Source of the DNA: Planctomycetota bacterium
GTDB lineage: Bacteria; Planctomycetota; Phycisphaerae; Phycisphaerales; UBA1924
DNA length: 64,000 nucleotides
Assembly: GCA_014584315.1 (NCBI GenBank)
Contig: JACTNA010000029.1
Span: 1 to 64,000, forward strand
Direction: 5' to 3'
In this document: positions 41,654 through 50,061 of the stretch, one piece after another
Position numbering within the stretch: position 1 is the stretch's first letter
Layout: every line of letters starts with the position of its first letter
Translations under genes and position numbers: made by a program
Notes under the pieces: generated by a model
The model's input: only the letters and a program-made list of their open reading frames with translations
What the model was told of the DNA's origin: nothing
Databases searched by the model: none

Positions 41654-42025
41654 TCAGGCCGCCTTGCGCACCCGCCGACGGGCCGACGACGAGGGCGACC
41701 ACGCGATGAACGCCGGGGTCGCCGAGGCCGTCGCGGTGCGACGCCGGGGCGTGCGCTTCGCGGCGGGACGCTTGGTCGCGGTCCGCTTCGCGGTCGTGCG
41801 CTTCGAGGTCGTGCGCTTGGCGGCGGGACGCTTGGTCGCCGTCCGCTTGGCGGTCGTGCGCTTGGCGGTGGGACGCTTAGTCGCCGTCCGCTTCGCGGTC
41901 GTGCGCTTCGCCGTGCGACGCTTGGCGGCGGGACGCTTGGTCGCCGTCCGCTTCGCCGTGCGGCGTTTGGTCGCGGTGTGGCGGGCGGTGCGCCTGGTGG
42001 TCCTGCTGCGAGTTCTGGTTGCCAT
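41654..42025 (-). CDS. Histone H1-like Lys/Arg/Thr/Ala-repeat protein
   Basis: 123 residues made of repeats such as KRTTAKRTATKRPAAKRTT, a pattern of eukaryotic H1 tails and bacterial Hc1/HC2-like or AlgP-like DNA-binding proteins. It has no acidic residues in the repeat part and should bind and compact DNA without sequence preference. The start ATG at 42025 has AGGAG eight bases upstream; longer frames upstream have no ribosome site. The repeats are imperfect at DNA level but could still recombine. The C-terminus (WSPSSSARRRVRKAA) is also basic. Confidence 0.85.
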   Translation of the reverse strand: MATRTRSRTTRRTARHTATKRRTAKRTATKRPAAKRRTAKRTTAKRTATKRPTAKRTTAKRTATKRPAAKRTTSKRTTAKRTATKRPAAKRTPRRRTATASATPAFIAWSPSSSARRRVRKAA

Positions 42026-42297
42026 GTGCTGTTCTCCTGGCTCGTGTTCCGTGTTTCGGCTGGTCCCCGGGGGGGCGACGCGCCCCGCCTCTCGGGTCGC
42101 CATCAGGCCGGGCCACGCGGGACGCAACGCCCGACGAACCCGACGCCGCGGCCCGAACGAGAACCGTCGGCGGACTTGCCCATCGACACTTCAAACCCCC
42201 GGCATGAGAATTTGCGCCCGGATTCGGCCGACATTCGCTCCGTCGCCCCGCCTTTCGCACGCCAACAATCACCTTCACGACCCGCAGGAGCCGTTCC

Positions 42298-43671
42298 GTG
42301 ACCTCCACCAACCCGCCCTGGACGCCCGATTCCTGGCGGTCCAGGCCCACGCAACACGGCTTCGACTACCCCGACGCCGCCGCGCTGGACGCCGCGCTCG
42401 CCAAACTCCGCTCCCTCCCCCCCCTCGTGACCTCCTTCGAGATCGAGCGGCTCAAGGCCCAACTCGCCGAGGCCCAGCAGGGGCGGCGCTTCCTCCTCCA
42501 GGGGGGCGACTGCGCCGAGACGCTCGCCGACTGCAGGCCGGAGACCATCACCAGCAAACTCAAGATCCTCCTCCAGATGTCGCTCGTGCTCGTCCACGGG
42601 CTGAACAAGCCCGTCATACGCGTCGGACGATTCGCCGGGCAGTACGCCAAGCCACGCTCCAGCCCCACCGAGTCCCGCAACGGACCGGACGGCACGCGCA
42701 CGCTCCCGTCCTACTTCGGCGACCTCATCAACGCCGCGGACTTCGACGAACGCGCCCGCACCCCGGACCCCCACCTCATGGTGCGCGGCTACCAGCACGC
42801 GGCCATGACCCTGAACTTCATCCGCTCGCTGCTCGAAGGCGGCTTCGCCGACGTGCACCACCCCGAGTACTGGGACCTCTCGTTCCTCCACCACGCCGAC
42901 CTGCCCCCCGAACGCAAGGCCGACTACGAGCGCGTCAGCGCGAGCCTCGCCCAGGCCCTCAAGTTCATGGAGGCCCTCGGCGAGGCACGCATCGAGGAAC
43001 TCACCCGCGTCGAGTTCTACACCAGCCACGAGGGCCTGAACCTGCTCTACGAGAGCGCGCAGACCCGGCGCGTGCCGCGACGCACCGGGTGGTACGACCT
43101 GACCACCCACATGCCGTGGATCGGCGACCGCACACGCGCGCTCGACGGCGCGCACGTCGAGTTCTTCCGCGGCGTGGCCAACCCCGTCGGCGTCAAACTC
43201 GGGCACAACGCCACGCCCGCCGACGCCGTCGCCATCGCCCGCGCGCTCAACCCCGCCGACGAACCGGGCAAGATCACCCTCATCACGCGCATGGGCGCGC
43301 ACCGCGTGCGCGACGCCCTCCCCCCGATCCTCGACGCCGTCCGCCGCGAGGCCCTCCGCGTCCTCTGGGTCTGCGACCCCATGCACGGCAACACCACCAC
43401 GACCTCCGCCGGCGTCAAGACCCGCTCCTTCGACGCCATCGCCGAGGAACTCGAACGGACCATCGACGCCCACCGCGACGCGGGAACGACGCTCGGCGGC
43501 GTCCACTTCGAACTCACCGGCGAGGACGTCACCGAGTGCCTCGGCGGCGCGGCCGGCGTCACCGAAGACGCCCTCACCCGCAACTACGCCTCACCCTGCG
43601 ACCCCCGGCTGAACTACCAGCAGTCGCTCGAACTCGCCTTCCGACTCCGCGCCCGACTCGCGGGAACCTGA
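42298..43671 (+). CDS. Class II 3-deoxy-D-arabino-heptulosonate 7-phosphate synthase
   Basis: 457 residues, plant/actinobacterial class II DAHP synthase length. It condenses PEP and erythrose-4-phosphate, the first step of the shikimate pathway. Visible: FLLQGGDCAETLADC (metal Cys), RVGRFAGQYAKPRS, LLYESAQTRR, HMPWIGDRTRALDGAHVEFFRGVANPVGVKLG, and WVCDPMHGNTTTT. GTG 42298 is well supported by AGGAG seven bases upstream. The 272-bp region upstream, shared with the divergent H1-like gene, has no other gene. No other aromatic gene is adjacent. Confidence 0.95.
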   Translation: MTSTNPPWTPDSWRSRPTQHGFDYPDAAALDAALAKLRSLPPLVTSFEIERLKAQLAEAQQGRRFLLQGGDCAETLADCRPETITSKLKILLQMSLVLVHGLNKPVIRVGRFAGQYAKPRSSPTESRNGPDGTRTLPSYFGDLINAADFDERARTPDPHLMVRGYQHAAMTLNFIRSLLEGGFADVHHPEYWDLSFLHHADLPPERKADYERVSASLAQALKFMEALGEARIEELTRVEFYTSHEGLNLLYESAQTRRVPRRTGWYDLTTHMPWIGDRTRALDGAHVEFFRGVANPVGVKLGHNATPADAVAIARALNPADEPGKITLITRMGAHRVRDALPPILDAVRREALRVLWVCDPMHGNTTTTSAGVKTRSFDAIAEELERTIDAHRDAGTTLGGVHFELTGEDVTECLGGAAGVTEDALTRNYASPCDPRLNYQQSLELAFRLRARLAGT

Positions 43672-43680
43672 CGCCCGCGA

Positions 43681-43708
43681 CGCCGCCTCCCCCCCTTTGG
43701 GGCGGCGC
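43681..43708 (+). terminator. Candidate terminator after the DAHP synthase gene
   Basis: A G+C-rich inverted repeat CGCCGCCTCCCC ... GGGGCGGCG starting ten bases after the stop codon, with CCCTTT in the loop. No T-tract follows. It might also be a repeat fragment. Confidence 0.4.
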
Positions 43709-43738
43709 CTCGAATCTCGGGGCAGGACTCTGTATCTC

Positions 43739-43764
43739 GGGGCGGGGCCTTGCAGGCCCCGTCT
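43739..43764. repeat. Small palindromic repeat, copy 2 of 2
   Basis: GGGGCCT-TGC-AGGCCCC hairpin (43744-43760) in a 26-base stretch that is identical to 19785-19810 except for one loop base. It is intergenic, upstream of the PilZ-like gene. Confidence 0.75.
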
Positions 43765-43849
43765 CCTCATCTCCACAATCCCCTCGTCAAGTCGCCCCCT
43801 CGAAAGGCCGATCCACCCCTCGGGCCACATCGCCCGTGTGGAGGCCTCC

Positions 43850-44323
43850 GTGCCACGCCAGAGAACGACCGGCACTGTCCCCGAGCGTTCGGCCGCGAGC
43901 GCAGAGGGCGCGACCCGCTCCCGCCGCACCGCTTCGCGCCCCGACGAACGCCGAAAGGCCCCCCCCGTCGCGAGGACGACTCCCCCCCGCGCCCGGCTTC
44001 GCTTGGTGCGCGAAACCCGCGATCCCGACGCGCCGATCCCTCTGAACCGCCGCACCGCCGATCGCGCTCCCGCTCTGGGCGAGGCGATCGCAACCTTCAC
44101 CGGCCCGCACGGGTTCGCCGCCCTCGCCCGCGTCCGGCTGCGCGATGCAAGCCCGCAGGGCCTCGGCGTGCGATCGCCATTGGCCGTCGAGCCGGGGGCA
44201 ATCGCCACACTGACCCCCGTGCAGCCCGGTGGCGCAGCCCATTCCGCCATCGTCGTCCGATGCACGGGACGCGCGGGCGCGTACCACCTGGGCCTGCGCC
44301 GCCTGCACACGCCCGCGGCGTGA
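43850..44323 (+). CDS. PilZ-like domain protein
   Basis: 157 residues from GTG 43850, which has GGAGG five bases upstream. The first 60 residues are basic and low complexity. From about residue 65 the pattern PLNRRTADR, RVRLRDASPQGLGVRSP, VEPGAIATLTPV and HLGLRRL resembles a PilZ domain (RxxxR, then DxSxxGxxxx), which binds cyclic-di-GMP. The RxxxR part is present as RRTADR but the D/NxSxxG motif is DASPQG, so binding is plausible, not certain. It may control motility, exopolysaccharide or stalk-like functions. Confidence 0.6.
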   Translation: MPRQRTTGTVPERSAASAEGATRSRRTASRPDERRKAPPVARTTPPRARLRLVRETRDPDAPIPLNRRTADRAPALGEAIATFTGPHGFAALARVRLRDASPQGLGVRSPLAVEPGAIATLTPVQPGGAAHSAIVVRCTGRAGAYHLGLRRLHTPAA

Positions 44324-44347
44324 CCCACCCCTCAGAGGCCCGCACGT

Positions 44348-44908
44348 TCAGGCCCCGTTCGCGGTCTTGATCTCTTCGACGATCGTCCTGAACCGCTCCG
44401 CCATCGCCTCCAGCGCGGCCGGGATCACGCGCACACCGCCCACCACCTCGATGAAGTTCACGTCCCCGTTCCAGCGCGGCACCAGGTGCACGTGCAGGTG
44501 CTGCGGCACGCCCGCCCCGGCCGCTCGACCCTGGTTGATCCCGATGTTCACGCCCTGCGGCTCCAGCGCACGGCGCAGCAGGTCCGCCGCCAGTTCCGCC
44601 AGCCTCCAGAGCGCGGCCCGCTGCGCAGGCTCGTAGTCCAGGAGCGTCGGCCTCGCCTCGCCCAGCGCGACGAGCAGGTGACCGTTGGCGTAGGGAAAGG
44701 CGTTGAGCAGGATGATGCCGTCGGCGTCGCGGTAGACCACGTGATTCCGCCGGTCGCTCGTCGGATCGCGCCAGGCGTCGAGGAGGAACGAGCCGGACCC
44801 CGCCGCGGGCGGGCCTGAGGCTCGCTCGCGCGCTTCCAGCGCCTCGAGGTACTCGAGCCGCCACGGGGCGTGAAGCCCGCGCCTGCCGGTCGTGCCTTCC
44901 TCCGCCAT
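44348..44908 (-). CDS. HIT-family nucleotide hydrolase/transferase
   Basis: 186 residues. The HIT triad is clear: QHLHVHLVPRW (HxHxH), preceded by ILLNAFPYANGHLLVAL and NIGINQGRAAGAGVPQH, which is the Fhit/AP4A-phosphorylase-like group. It should hydrolyse or phosphorolyse dinucleoside polyphosphates or AMP conjugates in the cytoplasm. It is divergent from pepA. A TAGCGT hexamer lies about six bases upstream of the ATG on its strand, without a ribosome site. Confidence 0.92.
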   Translation of the reverse strand: MAEEGTTGRRGLHAPWRLEYLEALEARERASGPPAAGSGSFLLDAWRDPTSDRRNHVVYRDADGIILLNAFPYANGHLLVALGEARPTLLDYEPAQRAALWRLAELAADLLRRALEPQGVNIGINQGRAAGAGVPQHLHVHLVPRWNGDVNFIEVVGGVRVIPAALEAMAERFRTIVEEIKTANGA

Positions 44909-44950
44909 GACGCAACGCTACTGCCCGCCGGCCCGCGCCGCCACCCCGGA

Positions 44951-44956
44951 TACACT
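44951..44956 (+). promoter_or_regulatory. Candidate -10 of pepA
   Basis: TACACT in CCGGATACACTCCGCCC, 20 bases before the pepA ATG. A clear AAGGAG (44965-44970) follows, so this transcript has a short 5' leader with a ribosome site. A very similar block precedes wzm (51280-51285). Confidence 0.45.
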
Positions 44957-44976
44957 CCGCCCACAAGGAGTTCCCG

Positions 44977-46473
44977 ATGTTCAACACCATCAAGGCGGGC
45001 GGCTCCGGTCGCGCCGCCGCGCTTGTCCTCGCCCACTTCAAGGGCCAGCCCCTCGACGCCGCCTCCAGGAAACGCGATCCCGACGGCTCGGTCGCCGACG
45101 CCGTCAAGCGGGGCGAGGCCACCGGCGACCTCGGGCGCGTCGTCGAGGCGTTCCCGTCCGGACGCGCCGCGCACGATCGCGTCCTCGTCGTCGGCCTCGG
45201 CGCCAAGGACGCGTTCGATGCCGACGCCCTGCGCGGTGCGGCCGCCGCCGTCGCCCGCCGCCTCGCCGTCACACGAGACCCCTCCGCCGAGATCGACGTG
45301 CAGGGACCGATCGCGGGCGCGCGCCTCGACCCCCAGCGCGCCGGCTCGGCGTTCGGCGAGGGCCTCGGCCTCGTCGCCTGGAACGCCGACATCCTCAAGG
45401 GCGCAGCCGGAGGCAACAACAACGGGCGCCCCAAGCCCACCCTCGCCGTGCGCGCCACGCACGCCCCCTTCAACCGCGGCCTGAAGCGCGGCCTCGCGCT
45501 CGCCGAGAGCGCGAACCTCACGCGCACCCTCAGCCAGACGCCACCCAACGTCGCGACCCCCATGTGGATGGCCGACCAGGCCCGGAGACTCGCACGCAAG
45601 ACCGGGATGACCTGCACCGTCATCTCCGGCAAGCGGCTGAAGGACGAGCGGCTCACCGGCATCTCCACCGTCGGCGCGGCCAGCGAGAACGAGCCTTGTC
45701 TCATCCGCCTCGAGTACAAGCCCAAGGGCGGACGCGCGGGCGGCAAGCCCGTCGTCCTCATCGGCAAGACCATGTGCTACGACTCGGGCGGCCTGAGCCT
45801 GAAGATCAACAACTCCATGGCCGGCATGAAGCGCGACAAGGACGGCGGGTGCGCCGTGCTCGGCGCGATGCACGCCGTCGCCACGACCGTCAGGCCCAGG
45901 CGCCGCGTCGTCGCGCTCCTCGCCGCCGCGGAGAACTCCATCAGCGACGAGGCCTACCGACCCGACGACGTGCTCACCTTCCGCAACGGCGTGACGGTCG
46001 AGGTCACGAACACCGACGCCGAGGGGCGGCTCGTGCTCGCCGACGCACTCTGCTGGGCCTGCGAACGCGAGAACCCGGAGTGCATCATCGACCTGGCCAC
46101 CCTCACCGGCGGCGTCGTCGTCGCGCTCGGCTCGACCTTCGCCGGACTCTGGTGCGACGACGACGACCTCCGCGCCCGCATCGAGGCCGCCAGCGCGGCC
46201 AGCGGCGAACGCGTCTGGCGGCTCCCGCACCACCCCGAGTACCGCGACATGATGAAGTCCACCGTCGCGGACATCCTCAACAGCAACCCCAACCGCAAGG
46301 CCCACCCGATCCAGGGCGCGGCGTTCCTGTCGTACTTCGTCGAGAAGGGCGTCCCTTGGGCCCACATCGACATCGCCGGCGTCCACGTCGCGGACGCCGA
46401 CAAAGGCCCGTTCGTCGCCGGCCCGACCGGCTGGGGGGCGCGCCTGCTCGCGGAGTTCCTCGACGGGCGATGA
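44977..46473 (+). CDS. pepA: Cytosol (leucyl) aminopeptidase, M17 family
   Basis: 498 residues. The C-terminal catalytic domain is complete: VLIGKTMCYDSGGLSLK (Lys and Asp ligands), MKRDKDGGCAVLGA, and the M17 signature NTDAEGRLVLADAL with metal Asp and Glu. LIDLATLTGG-like and GPTGWGARLLAEFL segments close the domain. It removes N-terminal residues from peptides using two metal ions. ATG 44977 has AAGGAG six bases upstream. PepA proteins can also bind DNA, but nothing here indicates that. Confidence 0.95.
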   Translation: MFNTIKAGGSGRAAALVLAHFKGQPLDAASRKRDPDGSVADAVKRGEATGDLGRVVEAFPSGRAAHDRVLVVGLGAKDAFDADALRGAAAAVARRLAVTRDPSAEIDVQGPIAGARLDPQRAGSAFGEGLGLVAWNADILKGAAGGNNNGRPKPTLAVRATHAPFNRGLKRGLALAESANLTRTLSQTPPNVATPMWMADQARRLARKTGMTCTVISGKRLKDERLTGISTVGAASENEPCLIRLEYKPKGGRAGGKPVVLIGKTMCYDSGGLSLKINNSMAGMKRDKDGGCAVLGAMHAVATTVRPRRRVVALLAAAENSISDEAYRPDDVLTFRNGVTVEVTNTDAEGRLVLADALCWACERENPECIIDLATLTGGVVVALGSTFAGLWCDDDDLRARIEAASAASGERVWRLPHHPEYRDMMKSTVADILNSNPNRKAHPIQGAAFLSYFVEKGVPWAHIDIAGVHVADADKGPFVAGPTGWGARLLAEFLDGR

Positions 46474-46590
46474 GTCGGGCGGGCGTGCCGCCCGGGCCGC
46501 CGCACGCCGAACGGGTCGGCTATCGTCTGCCCGCGGCGCGAGCGCGGGGCATGCCGCGCCCTCGCGCCGGAGCGAGCGAGGAGGCCCGGA

Positions 46591-48300
46591 GTGCGAGATC
46601 GGTACGTCGAACTGGCCCTGCCGTACATCCCGCGCCTGCTGCAACTCATCGACCGCAACCCGTACAGCCCCACCTACGGGTCGTTCGACCGCGCTTTCTG
46701 GCATTACCGCACCATGGACTTCCCGTGCGGGATGGCGCAGGAGATGGTCCTGCCCCTCGCGCTCGTCTACGCCCGCCCCTACCCCGGCAACAGGTTCTTC
46801 GGCGTGGAGCGCGTCCGCGAACTCGCCGAGGCCGCCGTCCGCTATACGGTCCGATCCTCGCACCCCGACGGCACCTGCGACGACTACTTCCCCTTCGAGC
46901 GCGCGATGGGCGCGCTGGTCTTCAGCCTCTACTCCGCGTCCGAGACCTACCAGGTCCTGGGCATGAACGACGACGCCGTGGTTGACCTGTTCCTCAGGCG
47001 GGTGCGCCACCTGAGCCACGAGAACGAGACCGGACGGCTCAGCAACCACCAGGCCCTCGCCGCGCTCGCCGCGTACAACGTCTACCGCATCACCGGCGAC
47101 GAGGGCGCGCGCCGCGTCGCCGAGGACCGGATCGACCTCACGCTCGGCTGGCAGCACCGGGAGGGGTGGTTCCAGGAGTACGAGGGCGCGGACCCGGGCT
47201 ACCACACCTGCACCATCGACTTCCTCGCCAAACTCACGCAGAAGATGCGCCAGGGCGGGCACGCCGACCGCGCCGACGAACTCATCGACCCTCTCGTGCG
47301 CGCCGTCGAGTTCGCCTGGCACTTCATGCACCCGGACGGCAGTTACGGGGGCGAGTACGGCAGCCGAAACACCTACCACTTCTACCCCCACGGGTTCGAG
47401 GTCATGGCGCCGCACACCGACAAGGCAGGCCAGATCGCGGACGCCTTCCTCGCCGGCGTGCCCGGCGACAAGCGCTACCACAACGACGACGACCGCATGA
47501 CCGCCCACTACGTCTACGACTTCCTCCAGGCGTGGGAGGACTACCACCGACCGCGCCCGACGCCCATCAACCTCGCACGCGCCGAGCCGGCGACCGTCTG
47601 GATGCCCGGCGCGAAGATCGCCGTCTCGTGGAACGGCCGCGAGACCGACGCGACCGGCGGGCGCTACACGGTGGCGAATCTCAGCAAGGGCGGCGTGCTC
47701 AAGGTCTTCGACGCCAGCGGGCCGATCGCCTCCGACACCGGCCTGATCGGCGAGACCACCGACGGGCGCATCGTCGTCACGCACCTTGTGCAGCACGATT
47801 CGACCGTCCGCGCGGACGCCGCGGCGCGCGTCTTCGAGGTCGAGGGCGACTTCTGCTACCGCCGCCGCAACCAGATGACCGTGCTCAAGCAGTTGATCCT
47901 GCGGGCGTGGGTGCTGGTGATCGGGCGGTTCAACGCCAACCTGACGAGGAGCCTGGTGCAGAAAGTCGCGATCACCGGCAAGCCCAAGGCCCCGTACCGC
48001 TTCGCCAGGCGCATCGAGATCGAGGACGACCGCGTGGTCGTCACGGACCGCTTCCCCGCGGACATGCCGCTCAAGCGCCTCAGCGTCGGCTCCGACGCGA
48101 CCAGCATCTACGTCGCCAACAGCAACGTCTACCAGGAGTCGGTCCTCTGCCCGTGGCGCCACGCGGACCCCGCCTCGCTGCCCGTCGAGAGCGGGCGGCG
48201 CGTGTGGAGAAGGGAGTACGCGCGCGCCGCGGCATCGGGCGACCCGATCCGCACACCGGTCGTCACCGGCCGCACGGGCGCGATGGAGGCGGTCTCGTGA
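46591..48300 (+). CDS. Alpha/alpha-toroid protein of the polysaccharide region, heparinase-like outline
   Basis: 569 residues from GTG 46591, preceded by GAGGAGG seven bases upstream. The first about 340 residues look like an (alpha/alpha) toroid: TMDFPCGMAQEMVLPLALVY, LSNHQALAALAAYNVYRITGD, GWFQEYEGADPGYHTCTIDFLAKL, and HPDGSYGGEYGSRNTYHFYPHGFE. The second half is beta-rich. This layout resembles polysaccharide lyase-like or heparinase II/III-like proteins, but there is no signal peptide and I cannot name the family. Coupled by GTGA to the methyltransferase that follows, so it likely acts in glycan synthesis or editing in the cytoplasm. Confidence 0.7.
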   Translation: MRDRYVELALPYIPRLLQLIDRNPYSPTYGSFDRAFWHYRTMDFPCGMAQEMVLPLALVYARPYPGNRFFGVERVRELAEAAVRYTVRSSHPDGTCDDYFPFERAMGALVFSLYSASETYQVLGMNDDAVVDLFLRRVRHLSHENETGRLSNHQALAALAAYNVYRITGDEGARRVAEDRIDLTLGWQHREGWFQEYEGADPGYHTCTIDFLAKLTQKMRQGGHADRADELIDPLVRAVEFAWHFMHPDGSYGGEYGSRNTYHFYPHGFEVMAPHTDKAGQIADAFLAGVPGDKRYHNDDDRMTAHYVYDFLQAWEDYHRPRPTPINLARAEPATVWMPGAKIAVSWNGRETDATGGRYTVANLSKGGVLKVFDASGPIASDTGLIGETTDGRIVVTHLVQHDSTVRADAAARVFEVEGDFCYRRRNQMTVLKQLILRAWVLVIGRFNANLTRSLVQKVAITGKPKAPYRFARRIEIEDDRVVVTDRFPADMPLKRLSVGSDATSIYVANSNVYQESVLCPWRHADPASLPVESGRRVWRREYARAAASGDPIRTPVVTGRTGAMEAVS

Positions 48301-49067
48301 GCCACTCGACCGTCCGCGCCGCCGGCGCCCCGGGCCACGACGGCGATGCCCCCCCCGCGGGCGTCATGGACGCCTCCTACGCCGCCGACCGCCGCTCCAA
48401 GCCGCACCTCGAGTTCAGGTACAAGTCGCGCGCCCTCAACGCCGCGAACGCCTACCGGCGTTTCGGGCCGGGCGCGGCCTCGCCCCGCGTGCTCGACCTC
48501 GGCGCGGCCGAGGGCGTCACGATGGCGGAGACGCACAGGCTGCTCGGCGCGAGCGAGTCCATCGGGATCGAGTACGCCCAGGACCTGATCGACGCGGCCG
48601 GCGCGCTCCCGCCCGGCTGCCGCCTGCTGCGCGGCGACGTCACGCTCGCCCACGACGCGGTCGAGCCGGGGACGTTCGACCTCGTGACCGCGCTGGCGAT
48701 CCTCGAACACCTGCGCGAGCCGGCCGCGCTCATGGCGCAGGCCGCCCGCGCGCTGCGCCCCGGCGGCATCGTCGTCGCCTCCTGCCCCGCGGGAACGTGG
48801 GACGCGATCAGCGGCGCGCTGCGCCTCCACAAGGACGAGCACCACGAGGACCAGATCGGGCGCGACTCGTTCGCGGCGCTGGCGAACGCGGCGGGCCTCG
48901 CGCCCGTCCTCTACTGCCGATTCATGTTCGCTCCCGTCGGCTTCCTGCCCTACCTGCGCGTCCCCGTCTCGCCCCGCTTCGCCGACGCCGTCGACCGCGT
49001 GCTGCGCCCGCTCGTCGTGTTCAATCCGTTCTTCGTGAACCAGTTGTTCGTCGCCCGGAAGCCGTGA
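48297..49067 (+). CDS. SAM-dependent methyltransferase
   Basis: 256 residues. Rossmann methyltransferase motifs: RVLDLGAAEGVTMAE (motif I), SIGIEYAQDLID, LLRGDVTL, FDLVTALAILEHLREP and ALRPGGIVVASCP. The GTG start overlaps the stop of the toroid gene (GTGA). The C-terminal part contains FMFAPVGFLPYLRVPVS, which may sit on the membrane. Substrate unknown; neighbours suggest a sugar or lipid-linked glycan. Confidence 0.85.
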   Translation: MSHSTVRAAGAPGHDGDAPPAGVMDASYAADRRSKPHLEFRYKSRALNAANAYRRFGPGAASPRVLDLGAAEGVTMAETHRLLGASESIGIEYAQDLIDAAGALPPGCRLLRGDVTLAHDAVEPGTFDLVTALAILEHLREPAALMAQAARALRPGGIVVASCPAGTWDAISGALRLHKDEHHEDQIGRDSFAALANAAGLAPVLYCRFMFAPVGFLPYLRVPVSPRFADAVDRVLRPLVVFNPFFVNQLFVARKP

Positions 49068-49098
49068 CCGGCGGCGGCGCGCCGCGCGCAGGCCGAGC

Positions 49099-50061
49099 AT
49101 GACCACAGCGAGCGAACACGAAGGTCGCGCAGACGCCGGCGCCCGCTCGCGCCGCGTGCTCCTCGCGGCGATCCCGCTCGCGGGCATGGCGGGCGCGCTC
49201 GTGCTGCTCGCGGCCACGCTCGACACCCGGCGGATCGTTTCGTCGTTGGCGTCGGCCTCCGCCCCCTGGGTCGCCGCCGCCGCGACGCTCTGCCTGCTCA
49301 GCACGCTCATCGGATCGCTCCGCCTGAGCCTCTTCCTCGGGTCCGCGGGCGTGCGCCGGCCCCTGCGCCGCTGCTGGTCGGCGTTCATGGCCGGACTCAC
49401 GCTCAACGCCTTCCTGCCCGCGCGAGGCGGCGACCTCGCCAAGGGCGTCTTCCTCGCCGACGCCCCGGGCGAGCGCGCCACGCTCCTCGGTGTGGTCCTC
49501 GTCGAGCGCGTGTTCGACGTCTTCATGCTCGGTGTGCTCGGCACGGTCTCGGCCGTCGCGCTGGCGCAATGGCACGTGGCCGCCCTCGGCGCGGCGCTGA
49601 TAGCCGCCCCGATCGGCGCCTTCGCGGCCCTGCGATTCGCGCATCGGACGCCCGTGATGAGGCCCTTTTTCGATCGGATGGGGCACGGGGCACGCTCCAT
49701 CACGGCGCGCCCGTGGTGCGCCGCCGCCGCCGCCGGCGTCTCGACGATCGCCTGGCTCAACAACACCATGATCCTCTGGTGCCTGCTCCGCGCGACCGGC
49801 ACGTCCATCGAGCCGCTCCGCGCCGTCGGCGCGGGCGCGCTCTCGATCTTCGTCGGGCTGCTGCCCGTCTCCGTGAGCGGGATCGGGACCCGCGACGCCG
49901 CACTCGCCGCGCTGCTCCGCGGCGCCGCCGAACCCGAGGCCGTCGTCGCCGCCGCGATGCTCTACACCGTGCTCGGATACTGGATGCTGGCCGCGATCGG
50001 GGCGCTCACGCTCCGCGCCGAACTCGCCCGGGCCCTCAGCGCCCGTCGAGAGCGGACCTAG
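49099..50061 (+). CDS. LPG_synthase_TM-family flippase-like membrane protein
   Basis: 320 residues with about eight membrane helices, family PF03706 (MprF transmembrane part/AglD/YbhN-like). Visible: CLLSTLIGSLRLSLFL, AFLPARGGDLAKGVFLAD, VVLVERVFDVFMLGVLG and LLPVSVSGIGTRDAALAALL, the conserved segments. Such proteins are thought to move lipids or lipid-linked sugars, or to assist glycosyltransferases. The stop overlaps the stop of the convergent GT2 gene by four bases. Confidence 0.88.
   Translation: MTTASEHEGRADAGARSRRVLLAAIPLAGMAGALVLLAATLDTRRIVSSLASASAPWVAAAATLCLLSTLIGSLRLSLFLGSAGVRRPLRRCWSAFMAGLTLNAFLPARGGDLAKGVFLADAPGERATLLGVVLVERVFDVFMLGVLGTVSAVALAQWHVAALGAALIAAPIGAFAALRFAHRTPVMRPFFDRMGHGARSITARPWCAAAAAGVSTIAWLNNTMILWCLLRATGTSIEPLRAVGAGALSIFVGLLPVSVSGIGTRDAALAALLRGAAEPEAVVAAAMLYTVLGYWMLAAIGALTLRAELARALSARRERT

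Noticed and set aside
43681..43708. A strong intrinsic terminator after the DAHP synthase gene
   Set aside because: The stem is present but no run of T follows, so it is listed only as a low-confidence candidate.
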